64,000 nucleotides of DNA from Acidianus brierleyi (GCF_003201835.2 NZ_CP029289.2:2798501-2862500); one strand, 5' to 3'. Counted from the stretch's first letter, positions 17,371-27,302 are shown. Notes: generated by a model from the sequence alone, not told the origin. Program-made: numbers and translations.

Positions 17371-18413
17371 GTGAGTTAATAAAAATTTCTTCTAATTTAG
17401 TAGCAGGAATAGGTTCATTACATAAAATAGCACAATATCTGGACGATCTTAAATACCCTAGGTCTATATTAATTCTAACAGGCGAAAATACATATAAAAT
17501 AGCAGGAAAGATAGTCTATGATAATTTAAATTCAAACGGATATGATGTGAATATAAAAATACTAGATATGAAGGGATATTTATCGCAAGTAAAGCAATTA
17601 GCCTTAGATCTTAGGAATTTTTCTAAGTCGGTCTTAGTTGCAGTTGGAGGAGGAAGTATAGCAGATATTGCAAAATATGTATCAAACGAGATAAACTCGT
17701 TATTAGTAATAATACCTACTACATTATCAAGTGATGCATTTTCTACTAGTTATAGTATATTTTGGAATAATAATGAAAAACAAGCTATAAAAACAAAATC
17801 TCCAAATTTGATAGTAGGAGATTATGATATACTTAAGAATCAACCTAAAAGATTTTTAGGTGCTGGCATAGGTGACATGCTTTCTAAGCTAACAGCAATA
17901 CCAGATTGGAGATTAGCATTTTGGTTTGCTGAAGAACAGTATAATGATTTTGCAGCTAAAATAGCTATGGCAGAAACTAAATTACTTATAAGAAGGATAG
18001 ATGATATAGCAAAGGCTAATTACATTGGAATAAAGACTTTATTTCATGCTGAGGTACTAGATGGATATCTTATGGAAATTTCTGGTACAACTAGAGTAGC
18101 TGCAGGTGCGGAACATTTGATTAGTTTTGTATTAGAAAATATGTCAGATAATGGTCTTCATGGAGAATATTGCGGAATAGGTACTATATTAATAAGCTAT
18201 TTACAGCGTGGTTATAATTATAGTAAAAAAATAACTAAATTGTTAGAAAAAGTTAACGCACCTACTACCGCTAACCAACTAGATCTTACTAAATCACAAC
18301 TAATTAAAGCACTTACTACTGCACATAAGATGAGAAATTGGTATACTATACTAGGTAATGGTTTAAGTGAAAATTCTGCAGAAAGATTACTAAGATATAC
18401 TCATATAATTTAA
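17367..18413 (+). CDS. Glycerol-1-phosphate dehydrogenase-like enzyme (iron/zinc ADH superfamily)
   Basis: A 348-residue protein of the group containing sn-glycerol-1-phosphate dehydrogenase, dehydroquinate synthase and glycerol dehydrogenase. The nucleotide-binding motif is VAVGGGSIADIAKYVS (about residues 93-108). Metal ligands appear as Asp in GAGIGDMLSK, His in AAGAEHLIS and His in NGLHGEYCGIGT, the G1PDH pattern. Archaea need one G1PDH (egsA) for membrane lipids. This copy lies in an operon with an amino-acid permease, overlapping it by 4 nt, so it is more likely a paralog with another alcohol or aldehyde substrate. That last point is inference from context. Confidence 0.75.
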   Translation: MSELIKISSNLVAGIGSLHKIAQYLDDLKYPRSILILTGENTYKIAGKIVYDNLNSNGYDVNIKILDMKGYLSQVKQLALDLRNFSKSVLVAVGGGSIADIAKYVSNEINSLLVIIPTTLSSDAFSTSYSIFWNNNEKQAIKTKSPNLIVGDYDILKNQPKRFLGAGIGDMLSKLTAIPDWRLAFWFAEEQYNDFAAKIAMAETKLLIRRIDDIAKANYIGIKTLFHAEVLDGYLMEISGTTRVAAGAEHLISFVLENMSDNGLHGEYCGIGTILISYLQRGYNYSKKITKLLEKVNAPTTANQLDLTKSQLIKALTTAHKMRNWYTILGNGLSENSAERLLRYTHII

Positions 18414-18419
18414 ATTACG

Positions 18420-19427
18420 TTAAAAATCTATTTTAGTTTTATATAGTAAACTAGGAGATATTAACAAGTCTGCATTATTTTGAATAATTTTAATACTGCT
18501 TTGTAGAGGAGAATATAATAGATTATCAAGTAAAGGGTCTATCCATATTAACAGGTTGCTCTTTCTTCTTATAATTTTCATTTCTCTCTCTAAAAGTCGC
18601 AAATCACCTAAATCCCATCCATCACTGAAGACGATGAGATTAACTTTCCTATTAATAAAATCACCATGTTTTCTTCTAAACGTATATAATGTCTCCCCTA
18701 TTTTAGTTCCGCTACCGTATGACGTAATGGAAACTAATTTTCTTAGGTTTATACTATTAATACTAGTTACTTGAAATAAGTTAGTTACTCTCCTTAAGTC
18801 TGTGCTAAAGTAAAAAATCTCGGTTTTTGGGATTATCCTCTTAGTAAAGAAAGACAGTAATAAGCTATCTTTAAAAAAATCTTTCATGGAACCAGATACG
18901 TCACACAGTAAGACTATATTTGATTTATTAATTTTTTTAATTGATTTTATAAGATATGGCGATTCGCATGCATAACGTGGCTCATTTTTAATTATTCTCT
19001 TAATGTCTAAATTACCATTATTTTTAGGTTTACTTCTATGGCCTGCGGCGCTAAGTGCAATTAATTTTATTCTATTAGCTATTTTCTTCCATCTAATCTG
19101 ATCTCTCATACTAATCTTCAAGTTATCCATTTTAATTCTAGACTCTTCTGGACTGTAAATAAGAAGATTGGACGATATATATTGGTTCTGGGTTATTTTA
19201 CCTGTAACACTGTATTTATTCTCATTTTTGCTAATAGTTCTATGTAGAGAATTATCATAAGAAAAATCTTTTATTAATGTAGTCTCAAGTATAGCTTTTA
19301 TAGTATTAAAGTCTCTTTCCTTTATAATTTTTATTGAATTTATAGCATCTATGGTCTCATTAATGCCTACATTTTTACCTAATCTCCTTAAAATATTTAC
19401 GAACTTAATTATTATCTCTTCTTCCAT
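18420..19427 (-). CDS. coxE: CoxE-like VWA-domain protein
   Basis: A 335-residue protein with a C-terminal von Willebrand A domain. The MIDAS motif is LLCDVSGSMKD (about residues 173-182); Thr and Asp positions follow in YGSGTKIGETL and NLIVFSDGWDLGDL. In bacterial CO dehydrogenase operons CoxE acts with the AAA+ protein CoxD to mature the copper-molybdenum site. The reading frame starts inside the end of the ATPase gene (23-nt overlap), so the pair is translationally coupled. The N-terminal half is less conserved but ends with a basic stretch before the VWA domain, as in CoxE proteins. It is the last gene of the operon. Confidence 0.85.
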   Translation of the reverse strand: MEEEIIIKFVNILRRLGKNVGINETIDAINSIKIIKERDFNTIKAILETTLIKDFSYDNSLHRTISKNENKYSVTGKITQNQYISSNLLIYSPEESRIKMDNLKISMRDQIRWKKIANRIKLIALSAAGHRSKPKNNGNLDIKRIIKNEPRYACESPYLIKSIKKINKSNIVLLCDVSGSMKDFFKDSLLLSFFTKRIIPKTEIFYFSTDLRRVTNLFQVTSINSINLRKLVSITSYGSGTKIGETLYTFRRKHGDFINRKVNLIVFSDGWDLGDLRLLEREMKIIRRKSNLLIWIDPLLDNLLYSPLQSSIKIIQNNADLLISPSLLYKTKIDF

Positions 19428-20274
19428 TTTTATTACCTAAAAAATGTTTTATATCCTCCTCATCCTTTAGAAGCGTTATTATAAGGCTTTCTAGATCGTC
19501 TAATGAATTGACATTCAAAACATTTAATGCGGAAATAAAATCTATAGTCTCTGCTGTACCAGGCTTGTGTACTATTTCCTCATCTTGTCTTAATTCATTT
19601 ACTATTTTAATGGCTTTCTTTGCGACTTCGTCATTAACATCCTTTACCTTTCTTTTTACTATTTCTAATTCCTTTTCCTCGTTAGGGTAGGATAAGTTTA
19701 AATATAAACATCGTCTTTTAATGGCGTCAGAAAGATCTCTAGTTTTATTAGATGTTATAAATACAAATGGCCTATTCTTAGCCCTTATTGTACCTAGCTC
19801 TGGAATTGTAACTTGAAACTCCCCTAGAAATTCTAATAGAAATCCTTCAAATTCTGGATCAGCTCTATCTATTTCATCTATTAGAAGTACTGCTTTTGTG
19901 TCAGACTTTATAGCCTTTAGTAATGGTCTTTCTATTAAAAACTCATCACTATATATCCTTTCTCTTATTTCTTTTTCATTAGTTTGCTGTAAAATTCTAA
20001 TTTCCAATAATTGCCTAGGATAATCCCACTCATAGACGGCATGAGAGTAATCTAACCCTTCGTAGCATTGTAATCTTATTAAATCTAGATTTAGTGCGTT
20101 GGCAACGGCTTTGGCTAATTCAGTCTTACCACATCCTGGAGGACCCTCAATTAATAATGGTTTTTCTAATTTTAGTGAAAGAAAAACAGCTATGGCTGAC
20201 TTTTTATCTATTATGTAATCTTTTTCTGCTAATAACTTAATTAATGTATCTATATTATCTATCATTTTATTCAC
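19405..20274 (-). CDS. coxD: CoxD-like MoxR-type AAA+ ATPase
   Basis: A 289-residue AAA+ protein of the MoxR group. Walker A is LIEGPPGCGKTELAKAVAN (about residues 37-54), Walker B is AVLLIDEIDRADPEFEGFL, sensor 1 is FVFITSNKTRDLSDAIKRR with its arginine finger, and the C-terminal lid follows. CoxD inserts sulfur and copper into the active site of CO dehydrogenase in bacteria. Its place directly after coxL (17-nt gap) and before coxE matches the bacterial M-S-L-D-E order. The annotated GTG start could be replaced by ATG three codons on (20265); either gives a complete ATPase. Confidence 0.88.
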   Translation of the reverse strand: MNKMIDNIDTLIKLLAEKDYIIDKKSAIAVFLSLKLEKPLLIEGPPGCGKTELAKAVANALNLDLIRLQCYEGLDYSHAVYEWDYPRQLLEIRILQQTNEKEIRERIYSDEFLIERPLLKAIKSDTKAVLLIDEIDRADPEFEGFLLEFLGEFQVTIPELGTIRAKNRPFVFITSNKTRDLSDAIKRRCLYLNLSYPNEEKELEIVKRKVKDVNDEVAKKAIKIVNELRQDEEIVHKPGTAETIDFISALNVLNVNSLDDLESLIITLLKDEEDIKHFLGNKNGRRDNN

Positions 20275-20291
20275 ATAAAAAATATTTAAGA

Positions 20292-22655
20292 TTATTCGTT
20301 TGATGATACCCCTTTATCTTTAAGAATTTCCCAGACCTTCCATGGTAGTATAGGCATTTCCACATGTTTAACGCCTAAATGTGATAATGCGTCAACAGTA
20401 GCGTTTACAAAAGCTGCAGGAGATCCTACAGTAGCAGATTCTCCAACGCCTTTAGCGCCTAATGGATGATGAGGTGACGGAGTTACAGTTTTATCCAATT
20501 CCCATCTCGGAGTTTCTACTGCAGTAGGTATTAAATATTCAGCAAAACTTCCACCGTAAATATTTCCGTTTTCATCGTATCGTATTTCTTCCATAAAAGA
20601 AGTACCAAATCCCATAGTTAATGCACCCATGATTTGACCATCTACTATAACTGGATTTATAATGTTTCCACAATCATCTACAGCTACAAATCTTCTTACC
20701 TTAACTTGTCCAGTACCCTTATCTATATCTACTACACATATGTATGCCCCGAATGGAAATGTCATATTTGGAGGATTATAATATGTTATAGCTTCCAATC
20801 CTGCCTCCATATTTGGAGGAGGATTAGTATATGCAGCGAATGCAACTTCTTGAATTGACTTAAATTTATCTGGATATCCTCTAACATAAAATCTTCCTTT
20901 ATCGAATTCTATATCTTCTTCTCTCGCTTCAAGCAAATGTGCCGCAATTTTTTTAGCTTTATCCAAGATCTTTCTAGAGGATACTGCAGCCGCTGCACCT
21001 GCAGTTGGAGTACTACGACTGGCATATGTACCTAAGCCATATGGACATGTATCAGTGTCGCCTTCTTCGACTATTATGTCTTCTACAGGGATTCCTAAAA
21101 TCTCTGATATTATCTGAGCATAAGTAGTTTCATGACCTTGTCCTTGTGCTCTAGTTCCGAATCTTGCTATTACCTTACCAGTGGGATGTATTCTAATTTC
21201 TGCACTATCAAACATTTTAATTCCTACTATATCAAATAAATCTGCAGGCCCAGCTCCCACAATCTCAACGAAAGTGCTTATACCTATTCCCATAAGTTCT
21301 CCCTTTTTCCTTTTTTCTTCTTGCTCCTTTCTTAGCTCATAATATCCTATCTTTTCCATAGCCTTTTTCAGGGCGGCAGCGTAATTTCCACTATCATAGG
21401 TCCAACCTAAGACAGACTTATATGGGAATTTTTCAGGAGGGATAAAATTCTTTAGTCTTAATTCTGCTGGATCCATATGTAACTCATGAGCTAATATATC
21501 TACTAATCTTTCTATCGTATATACAGCTTCGGTAACCCTGAACGAACATCTATACGCTATTCCACCTGCAGGCTTGTTTGTATATGCACCAGTTACTTCT
21601 ACATATGCAGCTTTTATATCATAAGCTCCAGTGCAAATGCTAAATAATCCTGCAGGAAACTTACTGGGATTCGCATCCCCATAGAATGCTCCATGATCAC
21701 TTATAACATTAATTCGCAATCCTAAGATAGTCCCATCTTTCTTTGCAGCTAATTCACCATGAATATGAAAATCTCGAGCAAAAGCTGTACTTTTCATATC
21801 TTCTGACCTAGTATTTATCCATTTAATGGGTCTACCTAACTTTATTGCAGCATATGTAGATACTACATACCCCGGATAAACGTAAACCTTACCTCCGAAT
21901 CCTCCCCCTATATCTGGCGAAACTATTCTTATTTTGTTTTCGGGTATTTTAGTTACCAATGAGAATACGGTTCTAACTACATGTGGAGCTTGAGTAGTCA
22001 TCCATAATGTTAACTTTCCAGAAACGGGTTCATATTGAGCTACAGAACCTACTGGTTCCATATATGCCACATGTAAGCGCTGATAATAGAAATCTTGACT
22101 TACCGTAACTTCAGCTTCTTTAAATATCTTGTCTGTAAGATCGCGATCTCCAGCTTCCCATTTGAATACTAAGTTGGAATTTTTATCTGGCCTTACTAAC
22201 GGAGAATTTGCCTCTAAAGCTTTCCTTGGATCTACTACTGGTTCTAAAGGCTCATACTCTATTTCTACTTGATTTGCTGCATCTGTAGCAATGTATTTAT
22301 CTTCTGCTATTACAGCTACTACTTCTTGACCTTGAAATACTACTTTATCAATAGGTAATACCATCATCTTATCTCCCATTAATGTAGGTATCCATGAGAG
22401 TCCTGCCTTATCTAATTCTTCACCAGTTATTATATCAATAACTCCTGGTATCGATTTAGCTTTCTCCAAGTTTATTTTCTTTATTTTTGCATGAGCATAT
22501 GGACTTCTAACGAAAACTAAATATGCCATTCCAGGTAATTTTATATCATCTACATACATTCCCTTGCCTTGCAAAAATCTAGTATCTTCCTTGCGTCTAA
22601 TCTTATGTCCCATCCCATGTATTCCTTCAGGAATTAGGGTTTCTTCAATAGCCAT
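20292..22655 (-). CDS. coxL: Aerobic CO dehydrogenase large subunit (form I CoxL)
   Basis: A 787-residue molybdopterin hydroxylase subunit (about 809 in Oligotropha CoxL). The loop IAYRCSFRVTEAVY (Cys at residue 370, codon 21546-21548) is the form I signature AYxCSFR, whose Cys carries the sulfur linked to copper in true CO dehydrogenases; form II paralogs read AYRGAGR. Molybdopterin-binding GGGFGGK (about 250-256), the RAQGQGHETTYAQI region and the late active-site Glu in KGVGESATVGSP are present. It would oxidise CO to CO2 in the cytoplasm or at the membrane, passing electrons to CoxS. The ATG follows the coxS stop with no gap, and the operon order M-S-L-D-E is that of bacterial cox clusters. 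Confidence 0.93.
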   Translation of the reverse strand: MAIEETLIPEGIHGMGHKIRRKEDTRFLQGKGMYVDDIKLPGMAYLVFVRSPYAHAKIKKINLEKAKSIPGVIDIITGEELDKAGLSWIPTLMGDKMMVLPIDKVVFQGQEVVAVIAEDKYIATDAANQVEIEYEPLEPVVDPRKALEANSPLVRPDKNSNLVFKWEAGDRDLTDKIFKEAEVTVSQDFYYQRLHVAYMEPVGSVAQYEPVSGKLTLWMTTQAPHVVRTVFSLVTKIPENKIRIVSPDIGGGFGGKVYVYPGYVVSTYAAIKLGRPIKWINTRSEDMKSTAFARDFHIHGELAAKKDGTILGLRINVISDHGAFYGDANPSKFPAGLFSICTGAYDIKAAYVEVTGAYTNKPAGGIAYRCSFRVTEAVYTIERLVDILAHELHMDPAELRLKNFIPPEKFPYKSVLGWTYDSGNYAAALKKAMEKIGYYELRKEQEEKRKKGELMGIGISTFVEIVGAGPADLFDIVGIKMFDSAEIRIHPTGKVIARFGTRAQGQGHETTYAQIISEILGIPVEDIIVEEGDTDTCPYGLGTYASRSTPTAGAAAAVSSRKILDKAKKIAAHLLEAREEDIEFDKGRFYVRGYPDKFKSIQEVAFAAYTNPPPNMEAGLEAITYYNPPNMTFPFGAYICVVDIDKGTGQVKVRRFVAVDDCGNIINPVIVDGQIMGALTMGFGTSFMEEIRYDENGNIYGGSFAEYLIPTAVETPRWELDKTVTPSPHHPLGAKGVGESATVGSPAAFVNATVDALSHLGVKHVEMPILPWKVWEILKDKGVSSNE

Positions 22656-23135
22656 TTAAATTTCACCCTTCATTTTTTCTGAAGCGTATTTTATTGCCTC
22701 TACTATATTCTGATATCCTGTACACCTGCAAAGATTTCCAGAAATTCCTATCCTTATCTCCTCTTCTGAAGGATTAGGATTCTTTTTAAGTAATTGATAA
22801 GCAGCCATTATCATTCCAGGAGTACAATAACCGCATTGTAGCCCATGCTTTACCCAGAAACCTTCTTGTATTGGATGTAGCTTGCCATCTTTAGCTAAAC
22901 CTTCTATAGTAATAACATCTTTTCCATTTGCTTGTACTGCAAACATAGTACACGATTTGACTGCTTTACCATTTAGTATTACCGTACAAGCACCACAGTT
23001 TGTAGTATCACAGCCTATATGAGTACCAGTTAAACCTGCTATATCTCTTATAAAGTGCACTAACAATAATCTAGGTTCTATTTCGGCTTCGTATGGCTTT
23101 TCGTTAATATTTATTTTTACATGTACTTTTTGCAT
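22656..23135 (-). CDS. coxS: CO dehydrogenase small [2Fe-2S] subunit
   Basis: A 159-residue iron-sulfur protein with two [2Fe-2S] clusters. The plant-type cluster is CDTTNCGACTVILNG plus the SCTMFAVQANG cysteine (about residues 42-66). The C-terminal helical cluster is CGYCTPGMIM and GNLCRCTGYQNI (about 101-145). The residues around SCTMFAVQANG match CoxS more closely than xanthine dehydrogenase homologs, which supports the CoxL assignment. It relays electrons from the molybdenum site to the FAD subunit. It is separated from coxM by 5 nt and ends exactly at the start of coxL. Confidence 0.93.
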   Translation of the reverse strand: MQKVHVKININEKPYEAEIEPRLLLVHFIRDIAGLTGTHIGCDTTNCGACTVILNGKAVKSCTMFAVQANGKDVITIEGLAKDGKLHPIQEGFWVKHGLQCGYCTPGMIMAAYQLLKKNPNPSEEEIRIGISGNLCRCTGYQNIVEAIKYASEKMKGEI

Positions 23136-23140
23136 TTATC

Positions 23141-24025
23141 TCATCCAATTATATTTTTTAAACTTTGTTTAATTGCCCTAATGGTTAACACTCCTGCCAT
23201 TGCTTTTTTATAATCTACTGGTGGACCAAAAGGTTCTTCCACTGGCTCAATAACGTCACTTACTATTTTTCCAACTTCTCTAATCAACTCATCGTTTATC
23301 TTGCTTCCTACTAATGCTTCTTCTGCCTTAACTATCTTTACTGGGTTATTAGTTGCTCCTCCTATGGCAATTCCTGCTTCCTTAACTGTACCATCATAAT
23401 TTAAAGATAGATTAACTGCAGTTGAGACTATTGCAAAATCACCTGTTCTCTTAGCTAGTTTAATGAAATATCCACTATTTTTTGGTTGCGGAATAGGTAT
23501 CTGAATTTCAGTTAGTATTTCATCTTCTTTTAGAGATGTTTGAAGGGGACCCAAGAAGAAGTCTTTAGCGCTAATAGTTCTACTTCCAGATAAATTTCTA
23601 ACTATAAATCTAGCATTATAGGCTAACATTACTGCAGGTAAGTTATTACCAGGAAAATTATAGCATATGTTTCCTCCAATAGTGCCCCAATTTCTAACTA
23701 TGGGATCTGCTATATTTTTAACTGCTTCATAAAGTAGTGGATACTTAGTTTTAATTAGATCTGAGTCTTCCAAATCTACGTATCTAGTTAACGCGCCAAT
23801 TTTTAGATATCCGTCTGATTCATTAATAAATGATAAACTCGGAATATTATTTATATCTATAACATATTTTGGTGATATAATTCTTAATTTCATTGCAATT
23901 ATTAAACTCTGTCCTCCAGCCAGAATCTTAGCTCCGTCCTTATAATATTTAGATAAGAGCTCTAATACTTCATCCATATTTAATGGAGAAAAATATTCAA
24001 AAGATGCAGGATACATAATAGTCAT
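23141..24025 (-). CDS. coxM: CO dehydrogenase medium FAD subunit
   Basis: A 294-residue FAD-binding protein of the molybdopterin dehydrogenase family. The pyrophosphate-binding loop is ILAGGQSLIIAMKLR (about residues 35-49), and the second FAD motif is NWGTIGGNICYNFPGNNLPA (about 112-131). It lacks the cysteine cluster found in 4-hydroxybenzoyl-CoA reductase. It takes electrons from CoxS and delivers them to the respiratory chain. It is the first of the three catalytic subunits, 56 nt after the XdhC-YHS gene on the same strand; that gap contains no evident terminator, so co-transcription is likely. Confidence 0.92.
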   Translation of the reverse strand: MTIMYPASFEYFSPLNMDEVLELLSKYYKDGAKILAGGQSLIIAMKLRIISPKYVIDINNIPSLSFINESDGYLKIGALTRYVDLEDSDLIKTKYPLLYEAVKNIADPIVRNWGTIGGNICYNFPGNNLPAVMLAYNARFIVRNLSGSRTISAKDFFLGPLQTSLKEDEILTEIQIPIPQPKNSGYFIKLAKRTGDFAIVSTAVNLSLNYDGTVKEAGIAIGGATNNPVKIVKAEEALVGSKINDELIREVGKIVSDVIEPVEEPFGPPVDYKKAMAGVLTIRAIKQSLKNIIG

Positions 24026-24081
24026 TTATAATTTACTAATTAAGGTAAAAAAGATAATTATGTTTTATTATACATATTTCA

Positions 24082-24957
24082 TTATTTGATATATATTTGT
24101 GGATTAGCTTCAAATTTATCTTTACAGAATTTACTACAGAAGTAATAAGTTTTTTCACCAACAGTAGAATAATAAGGAACAGATTTAGAAACTGTCATTC
24201 CACATACTACATCAATCTCCCCTTCCTCTACTTTCTCGATCTTATTTTCTTTTGAAATTTTAGTAATCTCTGATAAAATACTTAATGCAATCTCCTCTGG
24301 AGATTTGGCATTTATATCTAATCCAGCTGGAACTTTTATTCTGTCTAATATATCGTCTTTGTAGCCCTTATTATGTAAAAACGATATTAGATCTTCTCCT
24401 CTCTTCTTTCCAGCAATAACTCCTATATATCTTATGTTAGTGTTTAACAGTGCCTCAATATACTCGTGATCTTGCTCTCCCATGGTAGCTACAACAGCGA
24501 ATGTATTTCTATTTATTTTTATTTTATCTATATCTATTATCTTATTAATAACTATTATATTAAATCCTATATTCTGTCCTAAATTTTCAAGATAGTATAT
24601 TATCGGATTATCTCCAATTAAAATTAGCTTCTTCCTTGGTAACATAGGATCAATATATAGGTAAAGCAAACCACCATGACAGGTTTTTAAATACAAAAAT
24701 CTCGGTACTCCGTCTCTTATAACCTCTAAAGAATTATTTATTATCTCATCTTTAGTACAGAATCCTCCTATCCAACCTTCAAACGAACCATCTTTTTTAA
24801 CAATCAACTTATTACCAGTTTTTAGGGCAGTGGGTCCCTCAGTTTTAATTACCTCTACTATAGCAAAGTCTTCTTCATTTTCTAATAGTTCTTTGACTCT
24901 ATCTATAAAATCGGAAACATGAACAAAATAAGTATATCTAACTTTGCTATCTGTCAT
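24082..24957 (-). CDS. XdhC/CoxF-like molybdoenzyme maturation protein with C-terminal YHS domain
   Basis: A 291-residue fusion. The XdhC N-terminal domain (FAIVEVIKTEGPTALKTGNK, GWIGGFCTKDEI, LKTCHGGLLYLYIDP) is followed by a Rossmann XdhC_C domain. The last 45 residues are a YHS metal-binding domain, DVVCGMTVSKSVPYYSTVGE and YYFCSKFCKDKF. XdhC proteins help sulfurate or insert molybdenum cofactor into hydroxylases. The YHS domain binds a metal, perhaps copper, which is attractive for a Mo-Cu enzyme, but that is inference. It is the first gene of the operon. Bacterial cox clusters place CoxF/CoxI homologs after the structural genes instead. Confidence 0.85.
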   Translation of the reverse strand: MTDSKVRYTYFVHVSDFIDRVKELLENEEDFAIVEVIKTEGPTALKTGNKLIVKKDGSFEGWIGGFCTKDEIINNSLEVIRDGVPRFLYLKTCHGGLLYLYIDPMLPRKKLILIGDNPIIYYLENLGQNIGFNIIVINKIIDIDKIKINRNTFAVVATMGEQDHEYIEALLNTNIRYIGVIAGKKRGEDLISFLHNKGYKDDILDRIKVPAGLDINAKSPEEIALSILSEITKISKENKIEKVEEGEIDVVCGMTVSKSVPYYSTVGEKTYYFCSKFCKDKFEANPQIYIK

Positions 24958-24978
24958 TATAAAATAGTTCTATTATAT

Positions 24979-24993
24979 TATATTTAAACTTAG
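24979..24993 (-). promoter_or_regulatory. TATA-like box of the cox operon
   Basis: On the minus strand AAGTTTAAATATA lies about 25-35 nt ahead of the ATG at 24957. It is the only strong AT box at the right distance, and it resembles the boxes ahead of the genes at 27336 and 58131. Confidence 0.5.
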
Positions 24994-25885
24994 TGAGAAT
25001 ATTTAGCGAGAGAACTGAATCCCTTTACATGTTAACAGAAACGTTTTATATTTATCTATGCTCAATTTTTATTAATAAAAGATGACCCTCACAGTGATAT
25101 AGGCTATGCCCAAAAGGATGAAAGTGATAGTAAGAATGTGAATCCCTGTACCATTGGGCTAGACTGAGTCTCATTATCTACGTACAAGACAGTTGAGGGT
25201 TAAGTCCTTACACTAGATCAAGATTGAATATAAAATGACTGAAATTAAGGTGTAGGGACAAACGGTAAGTATAAGAATAATGCAGTTTATGAATTGGAAA
25301 GTGTCATTATTAAGCTACAAATTTCGTTATTGTTTAGAAGACATATGGAAACATTATTTCAGCTGTTTCGTCAAATTATCTCGCGTGGAGATATAATCTT
25401 ATATCTTTCAATGAGAGAAAGATATGGACTAAATTAAGAAATATAGTGAAATTCGTCATGTTTGAATAAAATTTAACAAACATAGCAAGAAAAACTCGAG
25501 ATAACGTAGTAATTCTGAATTTATCTCACACATCTAAAAGAACGTTAGTGCTTTTATTAAGTTTTTGTCTTATCATTTCTTATTTTGCACTCTATTAAAC
25601 GATAAAAATTTTCTGAAACTGCTGATCTATCTTAATGAGTTAATTCTTTTTATCTAAACTTATAAGCAGCTCGTTAATGAATATTAAGATATAAAGTTTT
25701 ATCTTAAAAACCATGGCAATTATTTTTTGTTATAGAACGTCCCAGAAAATGCAATGTAAAATTGCTATTAAGTTTGCTACTAAATAAATTTAGGAATGTA
25801 TAGCGTATAATGAATATTTTAAAAATTATCCGGCACATGAGTATAAGAAAACTATTAATAGTCTATTTTTGAATAAGGCAATAGT
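24994..25885. other. Intergenic region, possibly holding a decayed ORF
   Basis: There are about 890 bp with no intact gene. Between 25265 and 25440 a + strand frame reads NAVYELESVIIKLQISLLF and on through HMETLFQLFRQIISRGDIIL before a stop. It is flanked upstream by frames with stops. This looks like the end of a dead gene or transposase, but I cannot name it. Confidence 0.35.
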
Positions 25886-26248
25886 ATGAGCAAATTCTTA
25901 TTTGTAATCTTAAATGATCCAACTAATCTAGCTGAATCAATTAAAGCAGCCCACGCTCTTCATTATGCAGTAGAATTAAAAGAGAAAGGTCACGAAGTTT
26001 ACGTTTATTTTGACGGATTAGGAACTAAAATACCTATAACCGATAGTCCGTACAAGGGTTTAAAGCTGACCTATGAGAAAGCTACAAATAAGGGTTTAAT
26101 ACTAGGAGCCTGCGGGTATTGTGCATCTCCCCCTCATCTTAACATTAAGGATAAATTGCCTAAAAGTATAAAGCTAATTGGAGATGAGGAACACCATTAT
26201 GCTTTTACTGACCTAGTTGATATGGGATTTCAAATCATCATGTCATAA
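25886..26248 (+). CDS. DsrE-family protein
   Basis: A 120-residue protein with the DsrE/TusD-like fold: FVILNDPTNLAESIKAAHALH at the N-terminus, HEVYVYFDGLGTKI, and a cysteine pair in GACGYCASPP near residues 75-83, where the family carries its sulfur-relay cysteine. DsrE proteins move persulfide sulfur or act in related redox chemistry. The ATG is the first start after a long non-coding stretch. It stands alone, between the cox operon (divergent) and a 1-kb empty region. A sulfur-carrier role for the cox site sulfur is possible but not shown. Confidence 0.8.
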   Translation: MSKFLFVILNDPTNLAESIKAAHALHYAVELKEKGHEVYVYFDGLGTKIPITDSPYKGLKLTYEKATNKGLILGACGYCASPPHLNIKDKLPKSIKLIGDEEHHYAFTDLVDMGFQIIMS

Positions 26249-27302
26249 AATTTTGTCGACACTTTTAACTATTCTTTATATTAATTTAATTAATTTAAGT
26301 ATTTTGTGAATTGGGTCATTAGCAAATCCAGTAAGTTAATAACTTGCTAGCACTATAATTCTACAGAAGAATTAGCTAAAAATTTTATGGAATTATTAAT
26401 GTTATGTAATATTAATTTTAAATTTATATAAATATGGAATTGACTTATGATATTAAGAATCTAACTTTAGAAAACTGAAGTTATAGCTTAGCAGTTTCAG
26501 ATAAATCATAAACTATATAATTTAAATGTTAATTTTGATAATCTGCATGCAAATGTGTTCCAATGAGCTTTTTGTATTGATTTTTTATTTCCAGATCTTT
26601 TAATGAACAAGAACTTTTATGGAATTTAGTATATACCGAGAAGTTACCGTAGTAGTTCCATGAAATTCATATTCTTTAACAAGGTGTAAAAATAAGGATA
26701 ATATAAAACCTATATAGGAAATACTAGGGTTAGTAGTAAAGATAGGCCGTTTCACTATCTCTTAAGAACAAGTAATATGGTTATTAGTAAAGATATAAAG
26801 TGTACTAATTGAGCAACGATTCTAGTAAAGCCCAAGCCATAATCCTGATTCATAAAAGTGTCATTTAAGAATCTATTCTTTATTCCACTTCTCTTTTTCT
26901 AACGTTAGTGGTACATACTAGCAGAAGAAAACATTAATCTGTTCTTAATAACTACTCTCTTATATTTAACCTCAAACTTGGAATAAGTTATAATTATGAA
27001 AACGTAGAGTTCTTTATTATTCATGGCAATGTTCTTCCTCATGCTTAATAAATTTATAAGAAAGTCATAATAACTGTATATCCATTTTATCCGCTAAGTA
27101 GATCTAATATGATATAGAGTTTTTGTTACATAAGTTTATAGGTGTAGGATTTTCGTTCTAAGAAAGACTCAATTATCAATAAAGTCTATGATAAAAATAG
27201 CTATAGATGTTCATATTATAGGGAATGTAGATAGACTGAATAACTGAAAATAAATTTATTATAAATTATATTAACGGCTAATATTAGAAAATTTAGAATC
27301 AA
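26249..27302. other. Long AT-rich intergenic region
   Basis: There are about 1.05 kb without an open frame. At 26703-26726 the sequence ATAAAACCTATATAGGAAATACTAG nearly repeats the DNA at 708-730 beside the IS110 remnant. Other parts carry scattered stops in all frames. I found no tRNA-like or terminator-like structure. Confidence 0.45.

Noticed and set aside
24091..24115. TTTGTGGATTAGCTTCAAAT, similar to a MITE end
   Set aside because: It lies inside the YHS domain of the XdhC gene, where the coding sequence explains it; there is no inverse end at the right distance.
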